A stretch of 64,000 nt of DNA, taken from NCBI RefSeq assembly GCF_900113865.1, contig NZ_FOQY01000002.1:1-64000 (forward strand), given 5' to 3'. Both the position numbers and the translations under genes were made by a program. Positions 1-7,424 of the stretch are shown piece after piece; the first letter of the stretch is position 1, and each line of letters starts with the position of its first letter. Below the pieces are notes generated by a model that searched no databases, was not told the origin of the DNA, and saw only the letters and a program-made list of their open reading frames with translations. The stretch is from Streptosporangium canum. Its GTDB lineage: Bacteria; Actinomycetota; Actinomycetes; Streptosporangiales; Streptosporangiaceae.

Positions 1-315
1 GACCTCCAGGGCATCCGCGAGCGGGTACGGCTCCGCAAGCCCCAGCGGGTCACGCTGCATTCGTGGAGCTTCGCCCAACTGGGCGGCTTCATCGCCTACA
101 AGGCCCGACGGGCCGGGATCGCCGTTATCCATGTCGATCCGGCCTACACCAGCCGGCAATGCTCGGCCTGCGGGCATACCGATCGGGCCAACCGGCCGGA
201 GCAGGCCGTCTTTTCCTGTACGTCGTGCGGTTTCGCTGAGCATGCCGACGTCAACGCAGCCCGTAACATCGCCGCGCGCGGTGTAGCGGGCTGGGCAGTG
301 AGTCACGCTGCCTGA
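1..315 (+). CDS. tnpB: TnpB-type RNA-guided nuclease of an IS200/IS605 element, C-terminal part (cut by window edge)
   Basis: The frame is open from base 1 to a TGA at 313-315 and gives about 104 residues. It contains the TnpB zinc-ribbon: CSACGHTD, then CTSCGFAEHADVNAARNIA, i.e. two CxxC pairs followed by the D-N-A-ARN segment that carries the last acidic RuvC residue. The upstream part (SWSFAQLGGFIAYKARRAGI, then VDPAYTSRQCSACG) also fits the end of the RuvC domain. TnpB proteins are reRNA/omegaRNA-guided DNA nucleases that help IS200/IS605 elements persist. The N-terminus, the earlier RuvC residues and any tnpA partner lie outside the window, so intactness cannot be judged. Confidence 0.9.
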   Translation, partial: DLQGIRERVRLRKPQRVTLHSWSFAQLGGFIAYKARRAGIAVIHVDPAYTSRQCSACGHTDRANRPEQAVFSCTSCGFAEHADVNAARNIAARGVAGWAVSHAA

Positions 316-387
316 CGCGGACCAGACCGTCGAAGCCATCGACGGCGAGGAACTGCAAGCTCGGTCGTTTACGGCCGAGAAGTTGAC
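316..387 (+). mobile_element. Right end of the IS200/IS605 element with terminal hairpin (omegaRNA 3' region)
   Basis: Directly after the tnpB stop there is a hairpin at 360-379, CTCGGTCG-TTTA-CGGCCGAG, with one G-U-type pair, followed by AAGTTGAC ending near 387. A subterminal hairpin a few bases from the boundary is the usual structure of IS200/IS605 right ends. In TnpB systems the same segment is the scaffold part of the omegaRNA, with the guide read from the flank just beyond (from about 388). The exact boundary is inferred from the hairpin and the element type. Confidence 0.6.
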
Positions 388-451
388 GGCATGGGTTTCC
401 GTTGAAACTCGCCGGCCTTCCAGCGGGGGAGGCCGGTGTTACGGTTCGATC

Positions 452-1051
452 ATGAGCAGCACCGCAACGCCCGAGCCCGGGGCTCGGGGCCGCACGCGCC
501 GCGCCATCCTGAGCGCGGCCGCCTCAGTGCTCGCCCGTGACCGCACCGCGACGCTCACGGACATCGCCGAGGCCGCGGGCGTCGGCCGTGCGGTCCTGGA
601 CGATTGCTTCTCCGACCGCGAGGAGCTCGTCAGAGCGGTCGTCGAAGACTCCTTCGAGGCGGTCGACCGGTCGCTGAACGGTGCGGCGCTCGACCAGGGC
701 CCACCGCTGGAGGCCATGCGCAGGCTCGTCGCCGCGCTGGTGGACGTCGGCGACCGGCTGCGATTCCTGCACGGCGATCCGCACATCCCGCCGGGGTTCC
801 AGACGGACGGCGGGCCGGTCTCCACGGGCCGGCCGGTGATCGACCTCATCGAGCGGGGACAGGCCGAGGGGGTGTTCGACCCGGAGGTCGGTGCCGCCTG
901 GATCGAGCACGTGATGTGGGCGCTGGTCTACACCGGATGCGAGGAGGCCGCCAGGGGGAGGCGGCCACGCCACGGCGTCGCCTCTGCCGTGTTCCGCACG
1001 CTGGAGAACGGCATCCGTCTCCGGCGGTCGCCCGCTCTCCAGACGTATTGA
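452..1051 (+). CDS. TetR/AcrR-family transcriptional regulator
   Basis: This 199-residue protein has a TetR-type N-terminal helix-turn-helix at about residues 15-60 (RRAILSAAASVLARD, then TLTDIAEAAGVGRAVLDDCF). The ligand-binding C-terminal half is not assignable. The ATG at 452 is chosen because the fold starts there; upstream in-frame codons from 383 run into the IS right end. The segment VLDDCFSDREEL replaces the usual tyrosine/phenylalanine-rich turn (YRYFPSREAL-like), an atypical recognition region. The gene lies between the IS end and a convergent methyltransferase, so its target is not evident. Confidence 0.85.
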   Translation: MSSTATPEPGARGRTRRAILSAAASVLARDRTATLTDIAEAAGVGRAVLDDCFSDREELVRAVVEDSFEAVDRSLNGAALDQGPPLEAMRRLVAALVDVGDRLRFLHGDPHIPPGFQTDGGPVSTGRPVIDLIERGQAEGVFDPEVGAAWIEHVMWALVYTGCEEAARGRRPRHGVASAVFRTLENGIRLRRSPALQTY

Positions 1052-1187
1052 CCACGAGCGTCGTCGGCGGTGAAGCCGCCGGGGACGGCCTGGCGTAGCG
1101 GGGGCGGTCCGACGATCAGCCGCCGGCGGCCAGTAGGACACTAGCAGGTCGTAGAGGTAGGTGGGGGCCGGCATGAGAAGCAGATCG

Positions 1188-1847
1188 CTACGTGAAGGCG
1201 ACGACGGCATATCGCTCATCCTGGATGGGGCGCCCCCATAAAGCGGGATCGAGAAGTGGCTCGACATGCAAGGTCTTCACCAGCGGTCGCAGTGCCTGGG
1301 CAAGCCGCTCGGCCTCGACCCCGCCCATCCACGGCATCGCCTCGGATTCGACCTCGTAGGACTGGTCTTCAGCCGGTTCGGCACTCGCCCAGCGTCCCTC
1401 GATGAGGACCAAACGCCCGCCGGGACGCAGCAGGCCGATCCATCGGCGCAGCGCCTCCTGCGGGGCAGGCAAGGTCCACAACAGGTGACGGGAGAGGATC
1501 ACGTCGAAGGACGTCCCCGCCTCCGCAGGCGGGTTACTCGCGTCGCCCACCAGCATCACGGCATCGAAGCCGGCCGCGGTGAGCTTGCGCCGGGCCTGCT
1601 CGATCATCAGCGGCGCCAGATCCACCCCGACCGGCCGGTGTCCCTGCTCGGCAAGCACCAACGACAACGAGCCGGTGCCGCACCCCAGGTCCAAGACGTC
1701 GGCAGGAAAGGAAGGCATCCACGCGTGCAAACGCTCTGCCCACGCGACCCTGACTTCGGGATCACGAAGGCCGTGATCGGCCTCCTCGTCGAAGGAAGCG
1801 GCGAAGGCATCCCAGAAGGACGCGATTGAAGCACTGGTTTCCGGCAT
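1188..1847 (-). CDS. Class I SAM-dependent methyltransferase
   Basis: The product has 219 residues. Motif I is clear (VLDLGCGTGSLSLVLA, about residues 50-65), followed by an acidic residue ending strand 2 (VGVDLAPLMIEQAR) and a post-I GDA segment; LRPGGRLVLIEGRW is the usual motif near strand 5. This is a Methyltransf_11/25-type domain and the substrate cannot be read. The ATG at 1847 is chosen because the family begins near here (MPETSASIASFWDAFAASFD); further upstream, in-frame sequence is low-complexity and lacks homology. It is convergent with the TetR gene and shows no operon partner. Confidence 0.88.
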   Translation of the reverse strand: MPETSASIASFWDAFAASFDEEADHGLRDPEVRVAWAERLHAWMPSFPADVLDLGCGTGSLSLVLAEQGHRPVGVDLAPLMIEQARRKLTAAGFDAVMLVGDASNPPAEAGTSFDVILSRHLLWTLPAPQEALRRWIGLLRPGGRLVLIEGRWASAEPAEDQSYEVESEAMPWMGGVEAERLAQALRPLVKTLHVEPLLDPALWGRPIQDERYAVVAFT

Positions 1848-1920
1848 CGACAGATCATGCCACCCGGCACCGACAAGAACGCGGGCTCTGCTGAAACGCC
1901 CCTGCGCTGGTTCAGAGAAG

Positions 1921-2121
1921 GTGCCCGAGGTCGATTCGCCGACCGAGCTGCACCAAATGATGGAGCGCTGGGACGAAGAGGACGAGCAGCGGCGGATCCG
2001 GTCGCGTCCTCGCACGAGCGGCGAGCTGTTCGCCGTCGAGCGTCCGCCGCTGCGGTCGTTGCCGGACGAGCCGTGGGCTCGGGCGCTCGTCATCTTTCGT
2101 TTCCGGGGCGAGTCGCGATGA
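1921..2121 (+). pseudogene. istA: IS21-family transposase (IstA) C-terminal fragment
   Basis: The reading frame gives VDSPTELHQMMERWDEEDE, then RRIRSRPRTSGELFAVERPP and LRSLPDEPWA. This matches the segment of IS21 IstA transposases after the catalytic core, where a VDSxxELNxxLxxWDxxxD region precedes RxxGExFAxERPxLxPLPxEPF. Homology stops after LPDEPW and the frame ends about 12 residues later. The DDE core, the end of the protein and the IstB helper are missing, so this is a relic. The assignment rests on pattern similarity only. Confidence 0.6.
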
Positions 2122-2157
2122 GACTCCCCGTGCTCTGAGGGGTGCGGCGGCCGATGG

Positions 2158-2877
2158 TCATGCCGGCGTTTTGGGCGAGGTTGTCAGCAGGTGGACGGCC
2201 AGAAGGGTGATCCAAGCGAAACCGGCTGTGATCGCGATCCGCTGGAAGAGGCCCCCGAGGTCGACCAGGGCCTCGACTTGGGTGAATCCCATGCTGGCCA
2301 GCACGAACGCGCCGGCGAATATCAAGCCGGTGGCTGCTGAATAGATCGCCCAGCCGGACTTCCCCTTTCGGAGGAAATGTATGGCCGACACGATGCAGGC
2401 GATCGGCCATGCCAGGAAGGTGGGCATGGAGAACAGGTCGTGCAGGATGCCGTGGGTGCTGTGTCGGAGGATCGCGTCGGGGGTTCCGGGCGGGTAGCCG
2501 CTGACGGGGTCGGTGACAAAAAGCCCGGCGCCGAGGAGCCCGAGCGAGATGGCGCCGATGAGCACGGGCACCAGGGTCGCGCCGCCGAGGGGTCGCGGCG
2601 CCGACCGCAGGCCGACGGCGAAGGCCAGCGTCAACAGACCGGCGACGATGAAGTTGGCGGTTTGGATCCATCCGAAGCCGCCGAGTGCGAGGGAGCTGAC
2701 CGGATGGCGCAGCGGGTTGTAGGCGGTGCGAGTTGCGCCCTGGATGAGGAACGTGACAACGAAGAGCGGACCGGCGACCGCGCCGCAGACGAGGAGTTTT
2801 CTCGTCGCCGCGGTCATCCGATCCGATGTCGGTGAGCCTTCAGGGGACGGGGAGCTGGGATACGAGAGGTCTCTCAC
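2158..2877 (-). CDS. DUF998-family integral membrane protein
   Basis: The product has 239 residues and about six hydrophobic helices (LLVCGAVAGPLFVVTFLIQG, the FIVAGLLTLAFAVGL stretch, LVPVLIGAISLGLLGAGLFV, and others). The order and the FVTDPVSGYPPGTP loop after helix 3 fit DUF998 proteins, whose function is unknown. The GTG at 2877 is preferred: a promoter TTGACA-17 bp-TAAATT on this strand ends 7 bp before it, giving a leaderless transcript. An ATG at 2817 is an alternative with no visible ribosome binding site. Two palindromes overlap the promoter, so a TetR-type repressor probably controls the gene; a TetR relic lies next door. Confidence 0.8.
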   Translation of the reverse strand: MRDLSYPSSPSPEGSPTSDRMTAATRKLLVCGAVAGPLFVVTFLIQGATRTAYNPLRHPVSSLALGGFGWIQTANFIVAGLLTLAFAVGLRSAPRPLGGATLVPVLIGAISLGLLGAGLFVTDPVSGYPPGTPDAILRHSTHGILHDLFSMPTFLAWPIACIVSAIHFLRKGKSGWAIYSAATGLIFAGAFVLASMGFTQVEALVDLGGLFQRIAITAGFAWITLLAVHLLTTSPKTPA

Positions 2878-2880
2878 GAA

Positions 2881-2925
2881 TGTCAATTTAGGTTGACATC
2901 AAATTGCTGTCAACCCGCGTTGACA
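2881..2925 (-). promoter_or_regulatory. Promoter with twin palindromic operators for the DUF998 gene
   Basis: Two copies of TGTCAA-N6-TTGACA lie at 2881-2898 and 2908-2925, with centres 27 bp apart. On the minus strand they frame a good promoter: -35 TTGACA (2908-2913), 17-bp spacer, -10 TAAATT (2885-2890), then the GTG start at 2877. A repressor bound here would cover both promoter elements. Confidence 0.75.
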
Positions 2926-2951
2926 TCTTGGAGGGGGGACGGGGCTTTGGG

Positions 2952-3082
2952 TCAGCCGTCGAGGAGCGCGGCGATGGCGGCGGCGCCGCCTTGATTCAGC
3001 CAGGTGGGGAAGTCGAGCAGGTCGGGGTGGCGGCTCCGCCCTGCCGGCCGGTGGCGCCGATGACAAGTATGGGCTTGCCGCC
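2952..3082 (-). pseudogene. NmrA-like NAD(P)-binding protein, internally deleted remnant
   Basis: The minus strand starts with GGKPILVIGATGRQGGA, the Rossmann GATGxxG signature at the N-terminus of NmrA-like NAD(P)-binding proteins. Within about 15 codons the frame shifts and reads LDFPTWLNQGGAAAIAALLD followed by stop, which resembles a C-terminal end of such a protein. Most of a roughly 280-residue gene would therefore be missing. No start codon precedes the GKP segment. The N-terminal motif is clear; the C-terminal part is a guess. Confidence 0.5.
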
Positions 3083-3083
3083 C

Positions 3084-3329
3084 TTGATCGCGGCGGTTGC
3101 GGACGAGAGTGAACGCTCCAGAGGGGAGGGGCTGGTGGCGCGGGCCCGGGCAGCCGGTGAAGTGCGGCCGGACGTCACCGCCCCGGACCTGTACGCGCTG
3201 GTCAACGCGGCAGCGTGGGCGGGCGAGCAGAGCTCGGTGCTCCAGGCTGAGCGACTGCTGGGCTTCGGGTTGACCGGTTTCCGGGCATCAACCGCAGGCG
3301 CGGATGATCACATGCCCGGCCGGCGGTGA
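3084..3329 (+). pseudogene. TetR-family regulator, C-terminal remnant
   Basis: The frame LIAAVADESERSRGEGLVAR, then ARAAGEVRPDVTAPDLYALV and NAAAWAGEQS, resembles the C-terminal half of SbtR-like TetR regulators, where LLxRAQxAGxVRPDVxxxDLxxLVxAIAWA is typical. No helix-turn-helix precedes it; upstream sequence is the NmrA relic. It is probably the remnant of the regulator of the twin operator at 2881-2925. Confidence 0.55.
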
Positions 3330-3346
3330 CGGCGAAGATCTCGGCG

Positions 3347-3973
3347 TCAGGACAGGCGGACATCGGTCCGCCCGTCGTGTCGATGATCACGGATGACGAC
3401 GGATCCCGGCCCGTCCGCCGCGACGCAGTCCGGGCCATGCGCGTCGAGGCTGCGAAGGTCGGCTGGAAAGGCGGCGCCGCGCAGGAGACCGCGCGCGTCG
3501 AGGGCGAAGGTGATGCGGGTACCGCTTGCGGCGGGTGGAGCGAACCGCTGCACCGCGGCGATGGGTCGGAGGCCGGCGAGTTCCTGGCTGAAGCCCCGGC
3601 CGTCGCACCACATTTCGACGGTTGTCGTTTCGCACAGCGTCGCGATCGCCGCCAGGAGCCACCACTCGGAGCCGATCAGGGAGTCGTGGTAGCCGAGGGC
3701 CGGGGAGTCCGGCCAGGCATGGCGCTGGTCGATCGTCACCCTGAAGCTGAGATCGCCGAGGATTTCGATCACGGTGGACAGCGAGTGTTCTTCCGCGACC
3801 CGTGTCGCCGGGTGAAGCCCGTGCCGAGCCGCGGCGGACAGCAGCATGGCCGGCAGTCCCGGGTCGTCCAGTCCTCCACCGAAGTACATGCCGGGCCGCT
3901 TGCGGACGGCGGCGTCGAACTCGAGCACATCGATGTCGGCCGCGCTGTACTCACGCTTCGCCACGGGCCACAC
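3347..3973 (-). CDS. GyrB-like (GHKL-fold) hypothetical protein
   Basis: The product has 208 residues. The N-terminus VLEFDAAVRKRPGMYFGG copies the strongly conserved GyrB/ParE segment VLEGLEAVRKRPGMYIG before the ATPase site. Downstream, the GHKL ATP-binding boxes (E..DN, DxGxG) are not recognisable, so ATPase activity is doubtful. Small proteins of this kind occur alone in actinomycete genomes and are annotated as gyrase B-like; their role is unknown. GTG at 3973 is used; GTG at 3964 (VAKREYSAAD) is an equally plausible start. Confidence 0.65.
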   Translation of the reverse strand: MWPVAKREYSAADIDVLEFDAAVRKRPGMYFGGGLDDPGLPAMLLSAAARHGLHPATRVAEEHSLSTVIEILGDLSFRVTIDQRHAWPDSPALGYHDSLIGSEWWLLAAIATLCETTTVEMWCDGRGFSQELAGLRPIAAVQRFAPPAASGTRITFALDARGLLRGAAFPADLRSLDAHGPDCVAADGPGSVVIRDHRHDGRTDVRLS

Positions 3974-4123
3974 GCTACCTGTCCCACCTGGTCTACCGCC
4001 GCAAGATCTCCCGGCAGCCCGACAAGGGCGAGAGCCCGCACGCGATCCGCCGATTGACTCTGTGCTGACGGCAGCGGCGCCGGCCCTGCTGCCGGCGGAT
4101 ATGGTGGGCGTGCCGATCTCGTC

Positions 4124-4987
4124 CTACGGCAGGAGCTTGGTGAGCAGGGTGCGGAGCTCTTGGGCGCCGTCCGGGCCGAGGATGTCGTCGATGTCGCTCT
4201 CCATGCTCTCCAGGGCCTCGCGCACCGCGGGGATGCGGGCGCGGCCGAGGTCGGTGAGCCGCAGGGCATAGCGGCGCCGGTCGTGCGGGTCCTGGCCGCG
4301 GGACACGATGCCGGCCTTCGCCAGTTCCTCGATGAGTGAGGCGGTGGCCGGTTCGGTGAGGTGCAGGTATCGGGCCAGGTGCTCCTGCGGGCAGGGGCCG
4401 AGCCGGTCCAGGGCGGGCAGCAGGGCGAAGTGGCGGGTGCGCAGGCCGTACGCCGCGAGCCGGTGATCCCCGAGGCGGCGCAGCCGGTAGTGGGCCTGGG
4501 CGATCAGGTGCTCGACGCTGTGGATGGCCGGCTGCCCGTCGTCGGCGACGAGCCTGGTCAGCAGCGCGCCGAGGCGGCGCCGTTCGGGCGCGGTGAGCGC
4601 GCCGGTGAGCCGGGCGTCGCGGTCGGCGACGGCATGGCGCATGCCGTCCAGGGCGGTACGGCCCGCCTCGGTCAGCGACAGCACGTAGGTGCGGCGGTTG
4701 GCCGGGTTGCGGGTGCGGACGACATGGCCCGCCTCCTGGAGCCGGTCGAGCAGCCTGACCATGATCGTGCGGTTGACGCCGAGCCGGTGGGCGAGGTCCT
4801 GCTGTGAGGGGGCGTCCTCGTCGGCGAGGATGTCGAGCACCACGAACTCACGCGACTGCGGCCCGCCCTGCACGGCCTGGGCGGTGACGGCGGTGAACAC
4901 GCGGCGCAGCAGGTGGCCGGTGGTCGCACGCAGCGGCCCGGACACGTCGTCGACGGCGTCGCTTGCCTGGTCGGGCACGAGCCTCAC
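4124..4987 (-). CDS. Tandem MarR-domain transcriptional regulator
   Basis: The 287-residue protein is about twice the usual MarR length and contains two winged-helix units. The first, at about residues 20-140, has SQQDLAHRLGVNRTIMVRLL then GHVVRTRNPANRRTYVLSLT. The second, at about 160-285, has CPQEHLARYLHLTEPATASL then GIVSRGQDPHDRRRYALRLT. Both keep the recognition helix and the DxRR wing of MarR proteins, so one chain may act as a pseudo-dimer. The gene is divergent from the dehalogenase-like gene at 5117 with 129 bp between them, making that gene its likely target. Confidence 0.85.
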   Translation of the reverse strand: MRLVPDQASDAVDDVSGPLRATTGHLLRRVFTAVTAQAVQGGPQSREFVVLDILADEDAPSQQDLAHRLGVNRTIMVRLLDRLQEAGHVVRTRNPANRRTYVLSLTEAGRTALDGMRHAVADRDARLTGALTAPERRRLGALLTRLVADDGQPAIHSVEHLIAQAHYRLRRLGDHRLAAYGLRTRHFALLPALDRLGPCPQEHLARYLHLTEPATASLIEELAKAGIVSRGQDPHDRRRYALRLTDLGRARIPAVREALESMESDIDDILGPDGAQELRTLLTKLLP

Positions 4988-5054
4988 CTCCTGGGGTGAT
5001 GCTAGCAGTCTGATGGTTCCGCCGATGACGGTTGCGATGCAATTAGTTGGGATG

Positions 5055-5084
5055 TTGACAGTTGTAAGAGTGTGAATCTAGAGT
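5055..5084 (+). promoter_or_regulatory. Promoter of the dehalogenase-like gene
   Basis: TTGACA at 5055-5060 and TAGAGT at 5079-5084 are separated by 18 bp and lie 33 bp before the ATG at 5117. The adjacent AT-richer stretch (CAATTAGTTGG, CAGTTGTAAG) in the divergent region is the probable MarR binding area, but no clean palindrome is visible. Confidence 0.55.
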
Positions 5085-5116
5085 CCAGGCACGCCTCACC
5101 GAAGGACTCAACGATC

Positions 5117-6007
5117 ATGCGTACCGTCGCCGTCATCGACTCCTACCTCGCCCACACCGAGACCGGAGAGGGGGAGACGCCGGTGGTGTTCCTGCACGGC
5201 AGCCCCACCTCGTCCCACATCTGGCGCAACGTCATCCCGCACGTCGCCGATCGCGCCAGGGTCCTGGCCCCGGACCTGATCGGGATGGGCGCCTCCGGAA
5301 AGCCCGACATCGGCTACCGCTTCGCCGACCACGCCCGCTACCTGGACGCGTGGTTCGAGGCCATGGGGCTGGAGGAAGCCGTCCTGGTCGGCCACGACTG
5401 GGGCGGCGCACTGGCCCTGGACCGCGCCGCCCGCCACCCCGGCCAGGTGCGCGGCGTCGCCCTCCTGGAGACGTTCCTGCGGCCGCAGACGTGGGCCGAA
5501 CTGCCGCAGGAGGTGATCGACCATTCCCGGGCGTTGCGCACCCCCGGGCTCGGCGAGCGGCTGCTGCTGGAGGAGAACGCCGCCATCGAGTACGCCCTGC
5601 CCCACCCCTTCGCCGTCAAGACCGGCCTCAGCCCGCAGGACCACGACGTCTACCGCGCGCCCTACCCCGACCCGGCCTCACGCCGTCCGCTCCTGCAGTG
5701 GCCGCGCGAGATCCCCTACGACCGCGAACCGGCCGACGTGGCCGAACGCATGGACGCCTACGGCGTATGGCTCGCCACCAGCCCCGAGGTGCCCAAACTG
5801 CTCCTCACGGTCGAGGACGGCGTCGGCATCGCCTCCCCGCAGATCGTGGATTGGGCCCGCCGGAACATCGCCGCCCTCGAAGTGGAGGACATCGGACCCG
5901 CCGGCCATCAGGCCCCCGAGGACCAGCCGCACGCCATCGGCCGGGCCGTCGCCGGCTGGCTGGACCGGCACCGCCTCCTCGCGCCGGCCTCGTCCTCCCG
6001 GACCTGA
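5117..6007 (+). CDS. Haloalkane dehalogenase-like alpha/beta hydrolase
   Basis: The product has 296 residues. The nucleophile elbow is VLVGHDWGGALA, with Asp and adjacent Trp as in haloalkane dehalogenases. ALLETFLRP carries the acidic residue placed after strand 6 in subfamily II, and AGHQAPEDQP gives the catalytic His. The oxyanion loop reads VVFLHGSPTSSHIWRN, where characterised subfamily II enzymes have HGNPTSS; the Asn that helps bind halide is Ser here, so dehalogenase activity is uncertain. ATG 5117 has GAAGGA upstream; a GTG at 5072 would overlap the promoter. It precedes an epoxide hydrolase, suggesting a small xenobiotic-processing locus under the tandem MarR regulator. Confidence 0.82.
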   Translation: MRTVAVIDSYLAHTETGEGETPVVFLHGSPTSSHIWRNVIPHVADRARVLAPDLIGMGASGKPDIGYRFADHARYLDAWFEAMGLEEAVLVGHDWGGALALDRAARHPGQVRGVALLETFLRPQTWAELPQEVIDHSRALRTPGLGERLLLEENAAIEYALPHPFAVKTGLSPQDHDVYRAPYPDPASRRPLLQWPREIPYDREPADVAERMDAYGVWLATSPEVPKLLLTVEDGVGIASPQIVDWARRNIAALEVEDIGPAGHQAPEDQPHAIGRAVAGWLDRHRLLAPASSSRT

Positions 6008-6017
6008 CCCCCGGCCC

Positions 6018-6034
6018 GCACGTACCTCACGTGC
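6018..6034. repeat. Short inverted repeat between the two hydrolase genes
   Basis: GCACGT-ACCTC-ACGTGC is a perfect 6-bp-arm inverted repeat just after the dehalogenase-like gene. The remaining 175 bp to the epoxide hydrolase gene show no coding signal. It could be a weak terminator or an operator. Confidence 0.3.
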
Positions 6035-6209
6035 ACGATCCCTTCGGTTCGCATGAACGAGGAGCCCTGACACACCCCGCCGACCGGCCGGGACGTGTCC
6101 GCTCCGCCCCTGACCGGCGTTCTCGGAACCTCTCGCGAAACTGTCTTCCCGAAATGCCGGCCGCGTCCGAACAGGTGGCCGCCGAATGAATCCCCCTGGA
6201 GTCAAGACC

Positions 6210-7316
6210 ATGATCAAGCCGTTCCGCATCGACGTCCCCCAGGCCGACCTCGACGACCTGACCGACCGGCTCTCCCGCACCCGTTGGCCCAACGAGGTCG
6301 CCGACGCCGGGTGGGACTACGGCTTCCCGCTGGCGCGGCTCAAGGAACTGGCCGAGTACTGGCGCACCGGCTACGACTGGCGCGAGCACGAGGCCAAGCT
6401 CAACGAGCTTGCGCACTTCACCACCGAGATCGACGGTCAGAACATCCACTTCGTCCACGTCCGTTCGTCGAAACCGGACGCGCTCGCGCTGATCCTCACC
6501 CACGGCTGGCCCGGTTCGTTCCTGGAGTTCCTCGACGTGATCGAGCCGCTGTCGCGCGACTTCCACCTGGTGATCCCGTCCATCCCGGGTTTCGGCTTCT
6601 CCGGGCCGACCCACGAGCGCGGCTGGGATGTCGTCCGGGTCGCGCGGGCCTGGGCTGAGCTGATGCGCCGTCTGGGGTACGAGCGCTATGGCGCGCAGGG
6701 CGGCGACTTCGGCTCGGGCATCTCAACGGCGCTCGGCGCGGTGGCATCCGAGCAGGTCGTCGGGGTGCACGTCAACTACCTGCCGACCCGGCCGGTCCCG
6801 GACGCCGGCATCGAACTGTCCGAAACGGATGAAGCCCGGCTGGACAAGGTCAGGCAGCTGATGGCGAACCGTCCGCCGTACCAGGCTCTGCAGGCCACCA
6901 CCCCGCAGACCATCGGCTACGCGCTGACCGACTCGCCGGTCGGCCAGCTGGCCTGGATCGCCGAGCGCTTCGCACAGTGGACCGACCCTCGCTCGCCGAT
7001 CAGTGACGAGCGGATGCTCACCGACATCTCGCTGTACTGGCTGACCGCCACCGCGGCTTCCTCGGCGCGGCTGTCCCGCGAGGCTCCGCGGCGGACCGAG
7101 CCGTGCCCGGTACCGGTTGGCGTGGCGGTGTTCGCGCACGACATCACGCAGTCGGTGCGACCGCTGGCCGAGCGGCTGTACGACATCAGGCACTGGTCGG
7201 AGTTCGAGCGCGGCGGCCACTTCGCCGCAATGGAGGTGCCGGAGCTGCTCGCCGAGGACGTCCGGGACTTCTTCCTTACCCGCATCAAGGAGGACTACCG
7301 GGTCGCCGCCCGCTAG
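6210..7316 (+). CDS. Epoxide hydrolase with N-terminal EHN domain
   Basis: The product has 368 residues. It opens with the EHN meander (IKPFRIDVPQADLDDLTDRL, then RTRWPNEV), typical of microsomal-type epoxide hydrolases. The core follows: HGWPGSFLEF oxyanion motif, IPSIPGFGFSGP, the nucleophile Asp in GAQGGDFGSGIS, and RGGHFAAMEVPELLAEDVRDF with the catalytic His. ATG 6210 is chosen because CTGGAG lies 9 bp upstream; an in-frame ATG at 6186 has no such site. These enzymes hydrolyse epoxides to diols through an Asp ester intermediate. It likely acts with the upstream dehalogenase-like enzyme. Confidence 0.9.
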   Translation: MIKPFRIDVPQADLDDLTDRLSRTRWPNEVADAGWDYGFPLARLKELAEYWRTGYDWREHEAKLNELAHFTTEIDGQNIHFVHVRSSKPDALALILTHGWPGSFLEFLDVIEPLSRDFHLVIPSIPGFGFSGPTHERGWDVVRVARAWAELMRRLGYERYGAQGGDFGSGISTALGAVASEQVVGVHVNYLPTRPVPDAGIELSETDEARLDKVRQLMANRPPYQALQATTPQTIGYALTDSPVGQLAWIAERFAQWTDPRSPISDERMLTDISLYWLTATAASSARLSREAPRRTEPCPVPVGVAVFAHDITQSVRPLAERLYDIRHWSEFERGGHFAAMEVPELLAEDVRDFFLTRIKEDYRVAAR

Positions 7317-7424
7317 GTGTATCGACTCGCAGGGTTGTCGACACGGCTGACCGGGGGCCTCCGGGTGCGGTGGGGCAACGACTGTGTCCGCCCGTACGGC
7401 GGTGCCGCGCTAAGATCGCGTCCC

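Noticed and set aside
3976..4068. A short plus-strand frame (YLSHLVYRRKISRQPDKGES, then PHAIRRLTLC) that looks protein-like.
   Set aside because: It is about 30 residues with no start or recognisable family; it could be a gene end but cannot be supported.
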